Of a DNA stretch of 64,000 nt, positions 1 through 8,279 are shown one piece after another. The stretch's first letter is position 1, and each line of letters starts with the position of its first letter. A program made the position numbers and the translations under genes. Location of the stretch: NCBI GenBank assembly GCA_022511345.1, contig JAFLRR010000004.1, positions 1 through 64,000 of the forward strand, written 5' to 3'. Source of the stretch: Alistipes sp. GTDB lineage: Bacteria > Bacteroidota > Bacteroidia > Bacteroidales > Rikenellaceae. The notes under the pieces are model-generated. The model saw only the letters and a list, made by a program, of their open reading frames with translations. It was not told where the DNA came from and made no database searches.

Positions 1-371
1 CCGATAACGGGAGTAGTACCGGGCTCGCCCTGCTCACCGGCACCGGGTTCACCCTTGTCACCCTTAGCGCCGTCCCAGACGGTGTAGTCCTTAGTACCCT
101 CGGCAGTGGTGATGGTCAGCTTCCAACCCTCACGGTCGCCGTCGTAAACCTTCTCGACAGCGGTAATCAAACCGCCATTGAGCATTGCAGTGAATGCACG
201 GTTGGCATCGTTGAGCGACTTAACCGAAGCATCGAGCTGCTCGAGCCACTTCTCGTGAGACTCGATCTTGTCCTCGATCTCATCGACGCGGCCACGCAGT
301 GCCGAATCATCATACTCATCGCAAGATACCGCGAAAAGAGCGGCAGTTGCAAGCAAGAATAATTTTTTCAT
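1..371 (-). CDS. DUF4988-type surface lipoprotein, N-terminal part
   Basis: Reading starts at the ATG at 371 and runs off the left edge of the window, so only the first ~123 residues are visible. They begin with a lipoprotein signal peptide whose lipobox ends FAVSC, with Cys17 as the lipidated residue. A short charged coiled-coil-like stretch (about residues 23-55) and a globular segment containing YDGDREGWKLTIT follow, then a collagen-like Gly-X-Y tract (GDKGEPGAGEQGEPG). This order is typical of the DUF4988 / PL29 N-terminal lipoproteins that Bacteroidetes export to the surface. It is the last visible gene of the SusC-led operon, 39 bases after the GH109 gene. The catalytic or binding part lies outside the window, so the function is unknown. 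Confidence 0.75.
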   Translation of the reverse strand, partial: MKKLFLLATAALFAVSCDEYDDSALRGRVDEIEDKIESHEKWLEQLDASVKSLNDANRAFTAMLNGGLITAVEKVYDGDREGWKLTITTAEGTKDYTVWDGAKGDKGEPGAGEQGEPGTTPVI

Positions 372-410
372 AAGTTAAAGATTGTTGTTTATAGTTTTGT
401 GTTGTTTAGT

Positions 411-1805
411 TTACTGAGCATAAGCATGACGATAGCCGTCGATTTTCTGCCAGCCGCCGCGCGTGAAGTCGGGAACAGCAACAGGTGCCGAACCGTTCTC
501 GAGCGAGAGAGCCGTCAGGGGCGCAAGGCAGCACCACTCGGCCAAATCGTAGACATCCATGTCGAGAGGCAGTCCGTTGAGCAGGCAGTAGACAAGACGG
601 TAGTCCATGATGAAGTCCATGCCGCCGTGACCGCCGACCTCGCGTGCCATGGCACCGACCTCGCGGATGATGGGGTGCATGTAGCGCTCGGTGAGCGCGC
701 GCTGCTGCTCGCGGTTCATGAAGCTGTGGCCCGACAGATTCTCGTGGTTGGGCACAGCGTCGGTCTCAATCTGGTCGGACTCGAGTGCATAGCCGGCGAA
801 GGGGTACTTGTTGGCGAAGCCCTTGGTACCGGTCAGCTGGTACATGCGCGAGTAGGGACGCGGATTCATCACATCGTGCTGGATGTGGATGGTCTTGCCC
901 TTGGCGGTGCGAATCATGGTCATGGTGTGGTCGCCGTTCTGGAAATCCTCGACCTTCTCGCCCGTAACGGACTCGATATAGGCAGGACCGGTAACGGCCT
1001 TGGTGTCCATAGCCACCAGAGTGGTCATCCTGTCACCGCGGTGCATGTCGAGCAGCTGGCAAGCGGGACCCATGCCGTGGGTAGCGTAGACGTCGCCGCG
1101 GAAATGGCGGTTGTAGTCCATGCGCCAGTCATTCCAGTAGGCACCCCAAAAGTCGTGGAGGTTGTGGATGTACGAACCCTCGACATGCAGAACCTCGCCG
1201 AACAGACCCTGCTGGGCCATGTTCAGGGTGTTCATCTCGAAGAAGTCGTAGACGCAGTTCTCGAGCTGCATGCAGTGCTTGCGCGTGCGCTCCGAAGTGT
1301 TAATCAGGTCCCAAATCTCGTCAAGAGTCATGGCCGAGGGAACCTCGATAGCGGCATGCTTGCCGTGCTCCATAGCGTATACGCCCATCTCGGCGTGGTG
1401 CTTCCAGTCGGTAGCGATATAGACCAGGTCGATATCCTCGCGCTCGCAGAGCTCCTTCCATGCATCCTCGCTGCCCGAATACTCGGCAGCCGCAGGAACG
1501 CCGGCCTTGGCCAGAATGCGCTGAGCCGACTCGACACGCTCGGGACGAAGGTCGCACAGAGCGACAATGCGGGTGTTGGGAATGTGGACGAAGCGCGACA
1601 CGGCACCCGGACCGCGCATGCCCAGGCCGATGAAGCCCACACGCACGCTGTCCATAGCCGGAGCGGCATATCCTACCATATCTTCCTGACCCGCGGGACG
1701 CGTGGGAACGACAGTCTCGATGGGACCGTAAGTTGCGGCCGTGCCGCAGCACCCGCCCAGGATAAGGGCGAGAGCTACGACAGCCATTAATTTGAGTTTA
1801 TTCAT
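411..1805 (-). CDS. GH109-family glycosidase (Gfo/Idh/MocA fold), lipoprotein
   Basis: A 464-residue protein with a lipobox (LGGC, Cys19) and a Rossmann NAD-binding motif GFIGLGMRG at residues 57-65. EVPSAM at 154-159 and ATHGMGPACQ around His243 are signatures of GH109 within the Gfo/Idh/MocA oxidoreductase fold. Characterised GH109 enzymes hydrolyse terminal alpha-N-acetylgalactosamine (for example blood group A or Tn antigen) by an NAD-assisted mechanism. Placement directly downstream of an M60 peptidase in a SusC/SusD operon supports action on GalNAc-bearing mucin glycopeptides at the cell surface or periplasm. The fold and the lipoprotein call are clear. The exact substrate is inferred; another sugar oxidoreductase-like glycosidase is the main alternative. 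Confidence 0.85.
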   Translation of the reverse strand: MNKLKLMAVVALALILGGCCGTAATYGPIETVVPTRPAGQEDMVGYAAPAMDSVRVGFIGLGMRGPGAVSRFVHIPNTRIVALCDLRPERVESAQRILAKAGVPAAAEYSGSEDAWKELCEREDIDLVYIATDWKHHAEMGVYAMEHGKHAAIEVPSAMTLDEIWDLINTSERTRKHCMQLENCVYDFFEMNTLNMAQQGLFGEVLHVEGSYIHNLHDFWGAYWNDWRMDYNRHFRGDVYATHGMGPACQLLDMHRGDRMTTLVAMDTKAVTGPAYIESVTGEKVEDFQNGDHTMTMIRTAKGKTIHIQHDVMNPRPYSRMYQLTGTKGFANKYPFAGYALESDQIETDAVPNHENLSGHSFMNREQQRALTERYMHPIIREVGAMAREVGGHGGMDFIMDYRLVYCLLNGLPLDMDVYDLAEWCCLAPLTALSLENGSAPVAVPDFTRGGWQKIDGYRHAYAQ

Positions 1806-1834
1806 TTCAAAAAGTTTATTGTCGGTTTCTAAAA

Positions 1835-4800
1835 CTATTGTCTGTTGATGAGGATGCGCTCACCGTCATACTGAACAGCGTACAGCGATACGTTGCTCTG
1901 CGGAACGGTCTCGGGAGCCGTGAAGGTCGACAGGTTCGAGAAGAAGAGCAGCTCGCCCAGACCCGAGCCCACCGTGCGGCGAATCTCGACAGCCACAGCC
2001 TGCTCGCAGTCCGTAACCGTATAGGAGCGGCCCGAAACCGAGTAGCGCGGGGTCTTGGTGATCTTGGTCTTGTTCTGGAAAGTGGTGTAGTAACCCATGT
2101 TCGAGTAGGTTACGCCACCCTCTACCTGACGGTCCTCGATGTACTGGATAGCCGGACCCTTGTCGTAGCCCTTGGCTGCGATTCTGGCCTTCGACTCGGC
2201 AATCATATCTTCGTCGATCTTGTAACGAGACGAGCCGTACTGCTCGTAGGTTACGTCGATGGTGCGGTAGAAGCCCCATACCTCGAAGAAGTCGGTCAGG
2301 TCGAGCTGTGCAGCGTCGCAAACCTTCTCGGCATACTTCAGCTGGCTTGCGCCAGGGTTCTCGACCATACCGAAGTAGGTAGCGAACTCCGACGGCAGCG
2401 GATCCTCACGCAGCATCTGGAACAGAGTCGGGAAGAAGTCGGGCTGAGCGCCGCAACGGTGGAAGTAGTTCCACAGCTGCCAGTTCATACGCATGTGGAC
2501 CTCGGTATCCTCGGCCATGTGGGTCGACGTACCCATCAACGCCCACTGCTGGTTTTTAGCATAGCACTCTGCCAGGTACGCTATGGTCTGACCGCGCGAC
2601 TTGTACTTGCCCATCTTGTAGATAGCGTAGTTCGAGAAGAGGTTGTTCGACGACTCGGTGGTCGACTTCCAGTTGATAGCGCCCTGGTTGACGTGACCGA
2701 GCTCGTGAGCCGGACCCCAGGTGTTGTCCTCGAGTTCGAGCAGCTTCTCGCGCGAGATGATCTTCGGCAGAGCGTTGTCGATACCGAAGTTGACACGACG
2801 GTTCGAAGCATCCATGTAAGCATCGCCCGACGACGATACGGCCATGATGTGGTTGTTGAACGACTCGAGCTTATCGAGACCCATCAGCTCCTTCTGCCAG
2901 CCCTCGATGTCATCCCATGCCGACAGACCCGACGAGATGCCGGTCGAGGCGATTTCGCGGAGTTTGCTGGTGTGGAAGTTGAAGATCATGTTGCGGCCCT
3001 TGGCGATGAAGTACTTGTAGGTAGTACGCGAGAGCATATCCATATAGTCGGCGTCGGTGTGGCGCTCGATGTCGAAGTAGCCCTGAACGGTACCGCAGCC
3101 TGCCGGGATGTGCACCTTGATGCTCTCCGATGCGGACGACAGCACCTTGGCGGTGTTCATGATGTAGCACATACCTGCGCGGGTGATGTTGATAGCGTTG
3201 TAGCCGACATGCAGCTCGACCTCCTGGTCGACAGAGTCGCTGTTGTCGCTGCCGCTCATACCGCCGTAGTTAGCATAGTTGCCCGTGTCGCCGTAGACAG
3301 CCAGCGAAACCGAATGACCTGCGGGAATCTTGTCGACGCAGACTATGAGTTTGTCGCCAGCCTTGACCTCGATACCGGTCGGGTTGTCCATGCGGCTGTA
3401 CTTCTTGGTCAGCAGCTTGTTGTTGTTGTCGATATTGCTGTAAGCCTTGTAGTCGTCGATTCGGAACTGAAGCTCGAAATCGTTGGAGTAGTTTCCGTCC
3501 ATCATCGGCACAGCCACATACTGAGCCAGATAGGGAGCGATAGCGAACAGCTCGGTGATATCCGAACGGGTTACGCCGCTATTGAGCTCCGAGCACGACA
3601 GGTCGGTGAAGACAGACAGAATCAGATCGTTGCAGCTTGCCGAAGTATCGGGATAGAACTCGATCTCATATGCGCTAACGAAACCTTCGGCCACCGACTG
3701 GTCGAACATGTCATTACGTCCGCTTTCGTTGTTGCCCGAACCATTGTAGATGCGGACCATCAGCTTCTTGACATTGACCAGACCCGAAGGGAACGTACAG
3801 GTCTGCGTACCGCCCTTCTTGCCGAAGTCGAACAGAGGATCCAGCTCATCGGCCACATAGTCGCCGCCCATGCGGGTATATTCGCTATCGCCCTCAAGCT
3901 GGTAGTAAACATCGAACTTGCCGATTCGGCCGTTGCCCGTACCCGAATAGAGACGGAAATAGTCGATACGGTTCTCACCATCGAAAGTGAACTCCCAGTC
4001 TAACGGGAAAGTGGTAGTCGGGTTGTCATATCCGATAGCCCAGGGAGAATGGTACGTCGAACTATAGTCGCCGTCGATAAGTTTGTCAGCACCTACGCCG
4101 CTGTGATACTGCGAGCAGTATGCCGAAGCCACCTTAACCATGTCGCCCTCCGGAAGAGGATCGATGGTCACGACCTTAGTACCCTGCGAGATCTGGCACT
4201 CGGTCGATGCGTCGAAATACATCGGGTCGACAGCCATGATGGCTATCTTGGCGCTGCGGGTGAAGGGCAGCATGTTGGCCTGAGCATAGAAACCGTAGCC
4301 GCTCTGTGCGAATGCACGGGTCGGAGCGGTACGCGTACGCTCGATCCAGCCTGCCTCGTCGGACTCGTCGATCATGGGCGCACCCACGACATACTCGATG
4401 TTCGAGGTAATCTCGAGCTCAACCTCGCCGCCGGCAGCGGGCACCGACAGGTCGCTGACCAGAATAGCGGGGCCGTAGCCGAGCTGGCGGACGGTGATGG
4501 TATATTCGGTATTGCCGCCGCGCACCTTCATGGTTGCGGTACGGATTTCGGTCTCCTCGCTCTCCTCTACGGCGAGTTTGAGGCCCTTGATATTGTCATA
4601 GGACTTCGACAGCTTGCACCACGACTCGTCCGACGACTCGATTTTCCAGAGTTCCTCGGGGATTTCGGTCTTCACCGGGATGAAGACTATCTCCTGACTG
4701 CGCTCGAAGTTGAAATTCAGATCGCCTCGTTCGATGAAGAAATCGTTGCCGACAATATCAGTCTCCGGAGCATCGGTCCATGCACATCCGACACAGAGTG

Positions 4801-4852
4801 CCAGAGCAGCCACGATGCCCGCAAAACTTGTAAATCTAAACTTTCTTTTCAT
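1835..4852 (-). CDS. M60-like (enhancin/mucinase) metallopeptidase lipoprotein with BACON and F5/8 domains
   Basis: A 1005-residue lipoprotein (lipobox Cys23). Two BACON-like beta domains lie at about residues 45-123 and 130-223. A discoidin/F5-8 type C carbohydrate-binding domain at about 240-395 carries the LIDGDYSSTYHSPW signature. The M60-like catalytic region has the zinc motif HELGH at 716-720 with a downstream Glu at 733, matching the gluzincin pattern of this family. A C-terminal beta domain follows the peptidase. M60-like enzymes of gut bacteria cleave O-glycosylated mucins next to GalNAc-Ser/Thr. Together with the adjacent GH109 this suggests host-mucin glycopeptide degradation. The family is clear; mucin specificity is inferred from family and context. 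Confidence 0.9.
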   Translation of the reverse strand: MKRKFRFTSFAGIVAALALCVGCAWTDAPETDIVGNDFFIERGDLNFNFERSQEIVFIPVKTEIPEELWKIESSDESWCKLSKSYDNIKGLKLAVEESEETEIRTATMKVRGGNTEYTITVRQLGYGPAILVSDLSVPAAGGEVELEITSNIEYVVGAPMIDESDEAGWIERTRTAPTRAFAQSGYGFYAQANMLPFTRSAKIAIMAVDPMYFDASTECQISQGTKVVTIDPLPEGDMVKVASAYCSQYHSGVGADKLIDGDYSSTYHSPWAIGYDNPTTTFPLDWEFTFDGENRIDYFRLYSGTGNGRIGKFDVYYQLEGDSEYTRMGGDYVADELDPLFDFGKKGGTQTCTFPSGLVNVKKLMVRIYNGSGNNESGRNDMFDQSVAEGFVSAYEIEFYPDTSASCNDLILSVFTDLSCSELNSGVTRSDITELFAIAPYLAQYVAVPMMDGNYSNDFELQFRIDDYKAYSNIDNNNKLLTKKYSRMDNPTGIEVKAGDKLIVCVDKIPAGHSVSLAVYGDTGNYANYGGMSGSDNSDSVDQEVELHVGYNAINITRAGMCYIMNTAKVLSSASESIKVHIPAGCGTVQGYFDIERHTDADYMDMLSRTTYKYFIAKGRNMIFNFHTSKLREIASTGISSGLSAWDDIEGWQKELMGLDKLESFNNHIMAVSSSGDAYMDASNRRVNFGIDNALPKIISREKLLELEDNTWGPAHELGHVNQGAINWKSTTESSNNLFSNYAIYKMGKYKSRGQTIAYLAECYAKNQQWALMGTSTHMAEDTEVHMRMNWQLWNYFHRCGAQPDFFPTLFQMLREDPLPSEFATYFGMVENPGASQLKYAEKVCDAAQLDLTDFFEVWGFYRTIDVTYEQYGSSRYKIDEDMIAESKARIAAKGYDKGPAIQYIEDRQVEGGVTYSNMGYYTTFQNKTKITKTPRYSVSGRSYTVTDCEQAVAVEIRRTVGSGLGELLFFSNLSTFTAPETVPQSNVSLYAVQYDGERILINRQ

Positions 4853-4887
4853 TGTCTAAAAATCTATTTCATTAATCTTGCGGCTGC

Positions 4888-4917
4888 GGGGAGGAGGAGT
4901 TTTCGCGCCTCCTCCCC
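4888..4917 (-). other. Intra-operon G/C stem-loop
   Basis: A perfect 10-base-pair inverted repeat (GGGGAGGAGG at 4888-4897, CCTCCTCCCC at 4908-4917) with a 10-base loop sits in the 80-base gap between the DUF1735 gene and the M60 peptidase gene. No T tract follows in the transcribed (minus) direction, so it is not a standard intrinsic terminator. It could be an mRNA-processing or 3'-stabilising element that makes the upstream SusC/SusD/binding-protein message more abundant than the downstream enzyme message. Confidence 0.6.
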
Positions 4918-4933
4918 CGGCCGTCAGACATTG

Positions 4934-6340
4934 TTACATGGTTGCTCCTTCGAGTACAAGTTCACCGAGTGCAGTGTAATTAGACGATGTACCCGTCAGC
5001 AGACCTGCAGCACTCTCGACGATACCGAAGCGGACATGCGTGAACGAATCGGCACGGTAGAACGTCGGCAGCGTTCCGCTTTCGCCTGCCGCGGTGGGCA
5101 GGTCGGACTTCACTTCGCCTATCATCTCCCAATCCTCACCGTCGTTCGAGACTCCGATGCGAATATGCTTGGGGACACCGTTGTTGTTGCTCGAACGTGT
5201 CCAGTAGGTAAAGCGAACCACATTCAGCGGGCTGTTGAGCGTAATGTCGATATAAACGCCATATACATCGTCACCGGTGTGGCTAGAAGACCAAGGCGAA
5301 TGCCAGTAGGTTGCCGTGTTGCCGTCGACAAGTGCCGGAACACCGTCACCGTCGTTAGTCGCAGTGAACGAAGCAGGAACATAGAGCATGCTTGTCGTGA
5401 GCGAAATAGTATCGAGCGTGGGCTCCAGACGGACTAACAGCAGGTAGACTGCCTCGGTGTCGATCTGAAGTTCGGGCTTGGAGCACGAAGCCAGCTTGAT
5501 GGGCACTGCGAAGTATTCGAACGGGCTGAAACCTACGCGGTTGACAACCACCTCGAACGAAGCCTCAGCCTTGCCCACCTCGAAGTGAATCTTGTCGGGC
5601 AGCGTAAACTTCTCATCCGACAGCAACGCGTAGTCGGTGCCGTTCTCGGCATTGTAGGCGTCGAGCCAGTCCTGACCCATAGCCTCGACCGTACAGTCGA
5701 ACTCCCACTCTACCGACGACGCCGGCATGTTGATGGTCAGCGTCGAGGAGAGCACGTTGTCCTCGGGGCTCTCGGGCGTGAAGTTGTAGAAATCCTCGCC
5801 GTTGACTCCGAACGAAACCACGGGCACATCGACCTCGGGCATCAGAATCAGACGGTTGATATCGCGGCTGACCTTCTGGGGCGAGTAGACCTGCAGGCCC
5901 AGCACATAGGTCGAGCCGTCGGTCGAAGCCTCCTGGTATTCGCGAATTTTGTCGGTCTTCAGCTCGACAACGGCCACCTGGTAGGGGTCGATGCTTGCGA
6001 AGCTGAACTCCGTAGCGGTCAGGAACTCAAAGCAGTCGTCGGACAGCTGCACATATTTGACATCGTTCTCCATGTTGTAGATGTCGAGCTGTGCCTGGTC
6101 CATGACAGCGATGCGTGCCGTAGCAGTAGCGTCAAGCACGCTTCCGCCCTTGCAGATGGGAATGGAATAACGAGCATTGTCGCCGACCGAGTAGAGCGTG
6201 ATGGCCTGTTCGCCGCCGTTGCGGAAATAGACCAGAGTGTCGAACTCATCCATATACTGGGTGCGGTTGTCCTCGCAACTACAGAGTCCGCCGAGACATA
6301 TCGCGCACACCAGCGCAAATATTAATTTTGTCGTTTTCAT
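4934..6340 (-). CDS. DUF1735 (BT_3987-like) lipoprotein with C-terminal F5/8 domain; likely surface glycan-binding protein
   Basis: A 468-residue protein with a lipoprotein signal peptide ending GGLCSC. Two consecutive DUF1735-type beta-sandwich segments (about residues 30-145 and 160-300) are followed by a discoidin/F5-8 type C domain (about 315-468) with the LVDGNTATYWHSPW signature also found in the neighbouring peptidase. Genes of this architecture sit directly after susD in many Bacteroidetes loci and encode non-catalytic surface glycan-binding proteins. The shared F5/8 signature in this protein and the M60 peptidase suggests both bind the same ligand. No catalytic motif is visible. Confidence 0.8.
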   Translation of the reverse strand: MKTTKLIFALVCAICLGGLCSCEDNRTQYMDEFDTLVYFRNGGEQAITLYSVGDNARYSIPICKGGSVLDATATARIAVMDQAQLDIYNMENDVKYVQLSDDCFEFLTATEFSFASIDPYQVAVVELKTDKIREYQEASTDGSTYVLGLQVYSPQKVSRDINRLILMPEVDVPVVSFGVNGEDFYNFTPESPEDNVLSSTLTINMPASSVEWEFDCTVEAMGQDWLDAYNAENGTDYALLSDEKFTLPDKIHFEVGKAEASFEVVVNRVGFSPFEYFAVPIKLASCSKPELQIDTEAVYLLLVRLEPTLDTISLTTSMLYVPASFTATNDGDGVPALVDGNTATYWHSPWSSSHTGDDVYGVYIDITLNSPLNVVRFTYWTRSSNNNGVPKHIRIGVSNDGEDWEMIGEVKSDLPTAAGESGTLPTFYRADSFTHVRFGIVESAAGLLTGTSSNYTALGELVLEGATM

Positions 6341-6364
6341 ATCAGATTCCGTGTTTTTTGAGGT

Positions 6365-8266
6365 TTACCAACCGTAATTCTGTACCAGCTGCTTGTTGCG
6401 GTCCAACTCGCGCTGCGGGAAGGGGAACAGGTAGTGCTGGTTGCGGAACACGCGCTTCTCGAACGTTGTACGAACCCAGTATTCGGGCGGGGTGATAGTA
6501 CCCGAGCCTGCTGTCATGGTATTCATACCGTACATCGGACCGTTGTCGGTCTGCGTTGCAATCATCCACGTGCGGGTGTCGTAGTAGCGGTGGCCTTCGA
6601 ATGCCAGCTCCACGCGGCGCTCCTTGCGCAAGAGGTCCTTCAGCTGCGAAACCGATGCGCCCTGGTAGACTTCGGTGATGGGAGCCATGCCCGAGCGTGC
6701 GCGCAGGTCATCCCACAGACGCATAGCCTCGGTGTGGTCTATACCGTCGCCCGAAACACCGTTGGCCTCGCACTCAAGCACAGCCTCGATGTAGTTGAGG
6801 TAGATCTCGCCCAGACGGAAGGTCGGGAAGGTCATATTGAAGAAGTAACCGTTGTGCGGGTCGGTCGAGTGGTCGATATAACGGTTGCACAGATAGCCTG
6901 CATAGGGATAGTCGTGCGAGTTGTGACCATTCGAACCGTTTGCGAACGATACGTGCACATAGTTGTCGGCATATTTCCAGTCGCTGTCGCTCCAGAATAC
7001 GCAGACATAGAAGCGGGGCTCGCGGTCCTTGTACATCACAGGCCACTCGCCGCGGTAGTTGGCCGCACTGTTGGTTCCGATAGCCTGCATGTAGGGGTTG
7101 GCGAAGCTCTCCTTGGCGAACTCGTTGGTGCTGTAGCCCGACGCACCGTCGATTTTGGGCGAACCGTCATCGTTGTAGCCCGTAATCGGGTAGCGGCCGT
7201 TGGCCATTGCATAGGCGTCGACCTGCTGCTGCGTGGGTCCGAAGCCGCCGTAGTGGATAGAGCCGATAGCACCGTCGGTCGGAGTCGTGTGGAAAGCGAT
7301 GTGGTTGCTCGAACGGTAACCGCCGCCGGTGAAGATGAGCTCGTCGTTCCACGGCTCATGAGCAACGCCCCAGTAGTTCAGATAGGGGTCGTCTGTCTCG
7401 TCGCGGTGGAGCTGGTAGAGGCCCAGGTCGATAACGGCCTTGGCTGCCTGAGCGGCCTCGACCCACTTCTGAGCGCTGAAATCGCGCGGGAAGAGCGCCG
7501 TACCGTCGGGATTGACAACCGAACGGTAGAGAGAGTTGCCGTTGAACAGGTCGCGGGCCGAATAGAGCTTCAGACGCGAGATGACAGCCAGAGCTGCGCC
7601 CTTGGTGGGCAGACCCATGTACGACGAGTTGTGCTTCTCGGGCAGACGTGCTGCGCAGTACTCCATCTCGGAGACCACATAGTTCACGCACTCCTCCCAC
7701 GTATTGCGGGGACGAGCCAGCTGTGCTGCCGTTGCGCCCGGATCGACGAGGTCGTCGCCCATGAGGAACACGGGACCGAAGTCGCGCATCAGCAGGAAAT
7801 AGTAGTAGGCGCGAACCCAGCGAACGCTGTTGTACCACAGCTGAAGGTCGCTCGGGTTAGCCTCGGAGTCGCTACAGTTGAGCACGTTCTGCAGGAATAT
7901 GTTGCAGTCGCGGATACCCTCGTAGAAGCGGTTGAAGTTGCTGTTGGGCATGTTCGAAGCGTTCCACGAGCCGTAGTTGATGCTCTGATAACCCCAGCTC
8001 CAGCAGAATACAGCTTCGTCCGTGCTGGCCCACGTATGGGTAATCGACCCATTACCATACGAACCGAATACATCAGTGTGGTCTCTCGGAATATAACCCA
8101 TACAGTTGAAGAAATACTGGCGCGTAGTGGTAACCTGCGACCAAATCTTCTCGAAAGTCATCTGCTCATCTTCCTGACGGTCGAGGAAACTGTCGCATGC
8201 CACCATACCGCTCACGACAACTACTGCCGCGAGAATGGATGTGAATCTTTTAATATAGTTTTTCAT
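6365..8266 (-). CDS. SusD/RagB-family outer-membrane nutrient-binding lipoprotein
   Basis: The start chosen at 8266 (MKNYIKRF) gives 633 residues with a clean lipobox (GMVAC, Cys24). An upstream in-frame Met at 8293 would overlap susC and hide the signal peptide. The protein has the usual SusD layout: N-terminal CDSFLD after the lipid anchor, TPR-like helical repeats, and the conserved C-terminal region with RKERRVELAFEGHRYYD followed by QNYGW at the very end. SusD proteins cap the paired SusC channel and bind the glycan. The gene starts 13 bases after the susC stop and is clearly cotranscribed with it. Confidence 0.95.
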   Translation of the reverse strand: MKNYIKRFTSILAAVVVVSGMVACDSFLDRQEDEQMTFEKIWSQVTTTRQYFFNCMGYIPRDHTDVFGSYGNGSITHTWASTDEAVFCWSWGYQSINYGSWNASNMPNSNFNRFYEGIRDCNIFLQNVLNCSDSEANPSDLQLWYNSVRWVRAYYYFLLMRDFGPVFLMGDDLVDPGATAAQLARPRNTWEECVNYVVSEMEYCAARLPEKHNSSYMGLPTKGAALAVISRLKLYSARDLFNGNSLYRSVVNPDGTALFPRDFSAQKWVEAAQAAKAVIDLGLYQLHRDETDDPYLNYWGVAHEPWNDELIFTGGGYRSSNHIAFHTTPTDGAIGSIHYGGFGPTQQQVDAYAMANGRYPITGYNDDGSPKIDGASGYSTNEFAKESFANPYMQAIGTNSAANYRGEWPVMYKDREPRFYVCVFWSDSDWKYADNYVHVSFANGSNGHNSHDYPYAGYLCNRYIDHSTDPHNGYFFNMTFPTFRLGEIYLNYIEAVLECEANGVSGDGIDHTEAMRLWDDLRARSGMAPITEVYQGASVSQLKDLLRKERRVELAFEGHRYYDTRTWMIATQTDNGPMYGMNTMTAGSGTITPPEYWVRTTFEKRVFRNQHYLFPFPQRELDRNKQLVQNYGW

Positions 8267-8279
8267 AGTTCGTTTACCG

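Noticed and set aside
1838..4003. Very long plus-strand open frame (721 codons) opposite the M60 peptidase gene
   Set aside because: It is antisense to a protein with clear domains, lacks any recognisable motif, and has the Val/Arg/His-rich composition typical of shadow frames in GC-rich DNA. The same applies to large antisense frames opposite SusC, SusD, the TonB receptor, cysteate synthase, aspS and the biotin enzyme.
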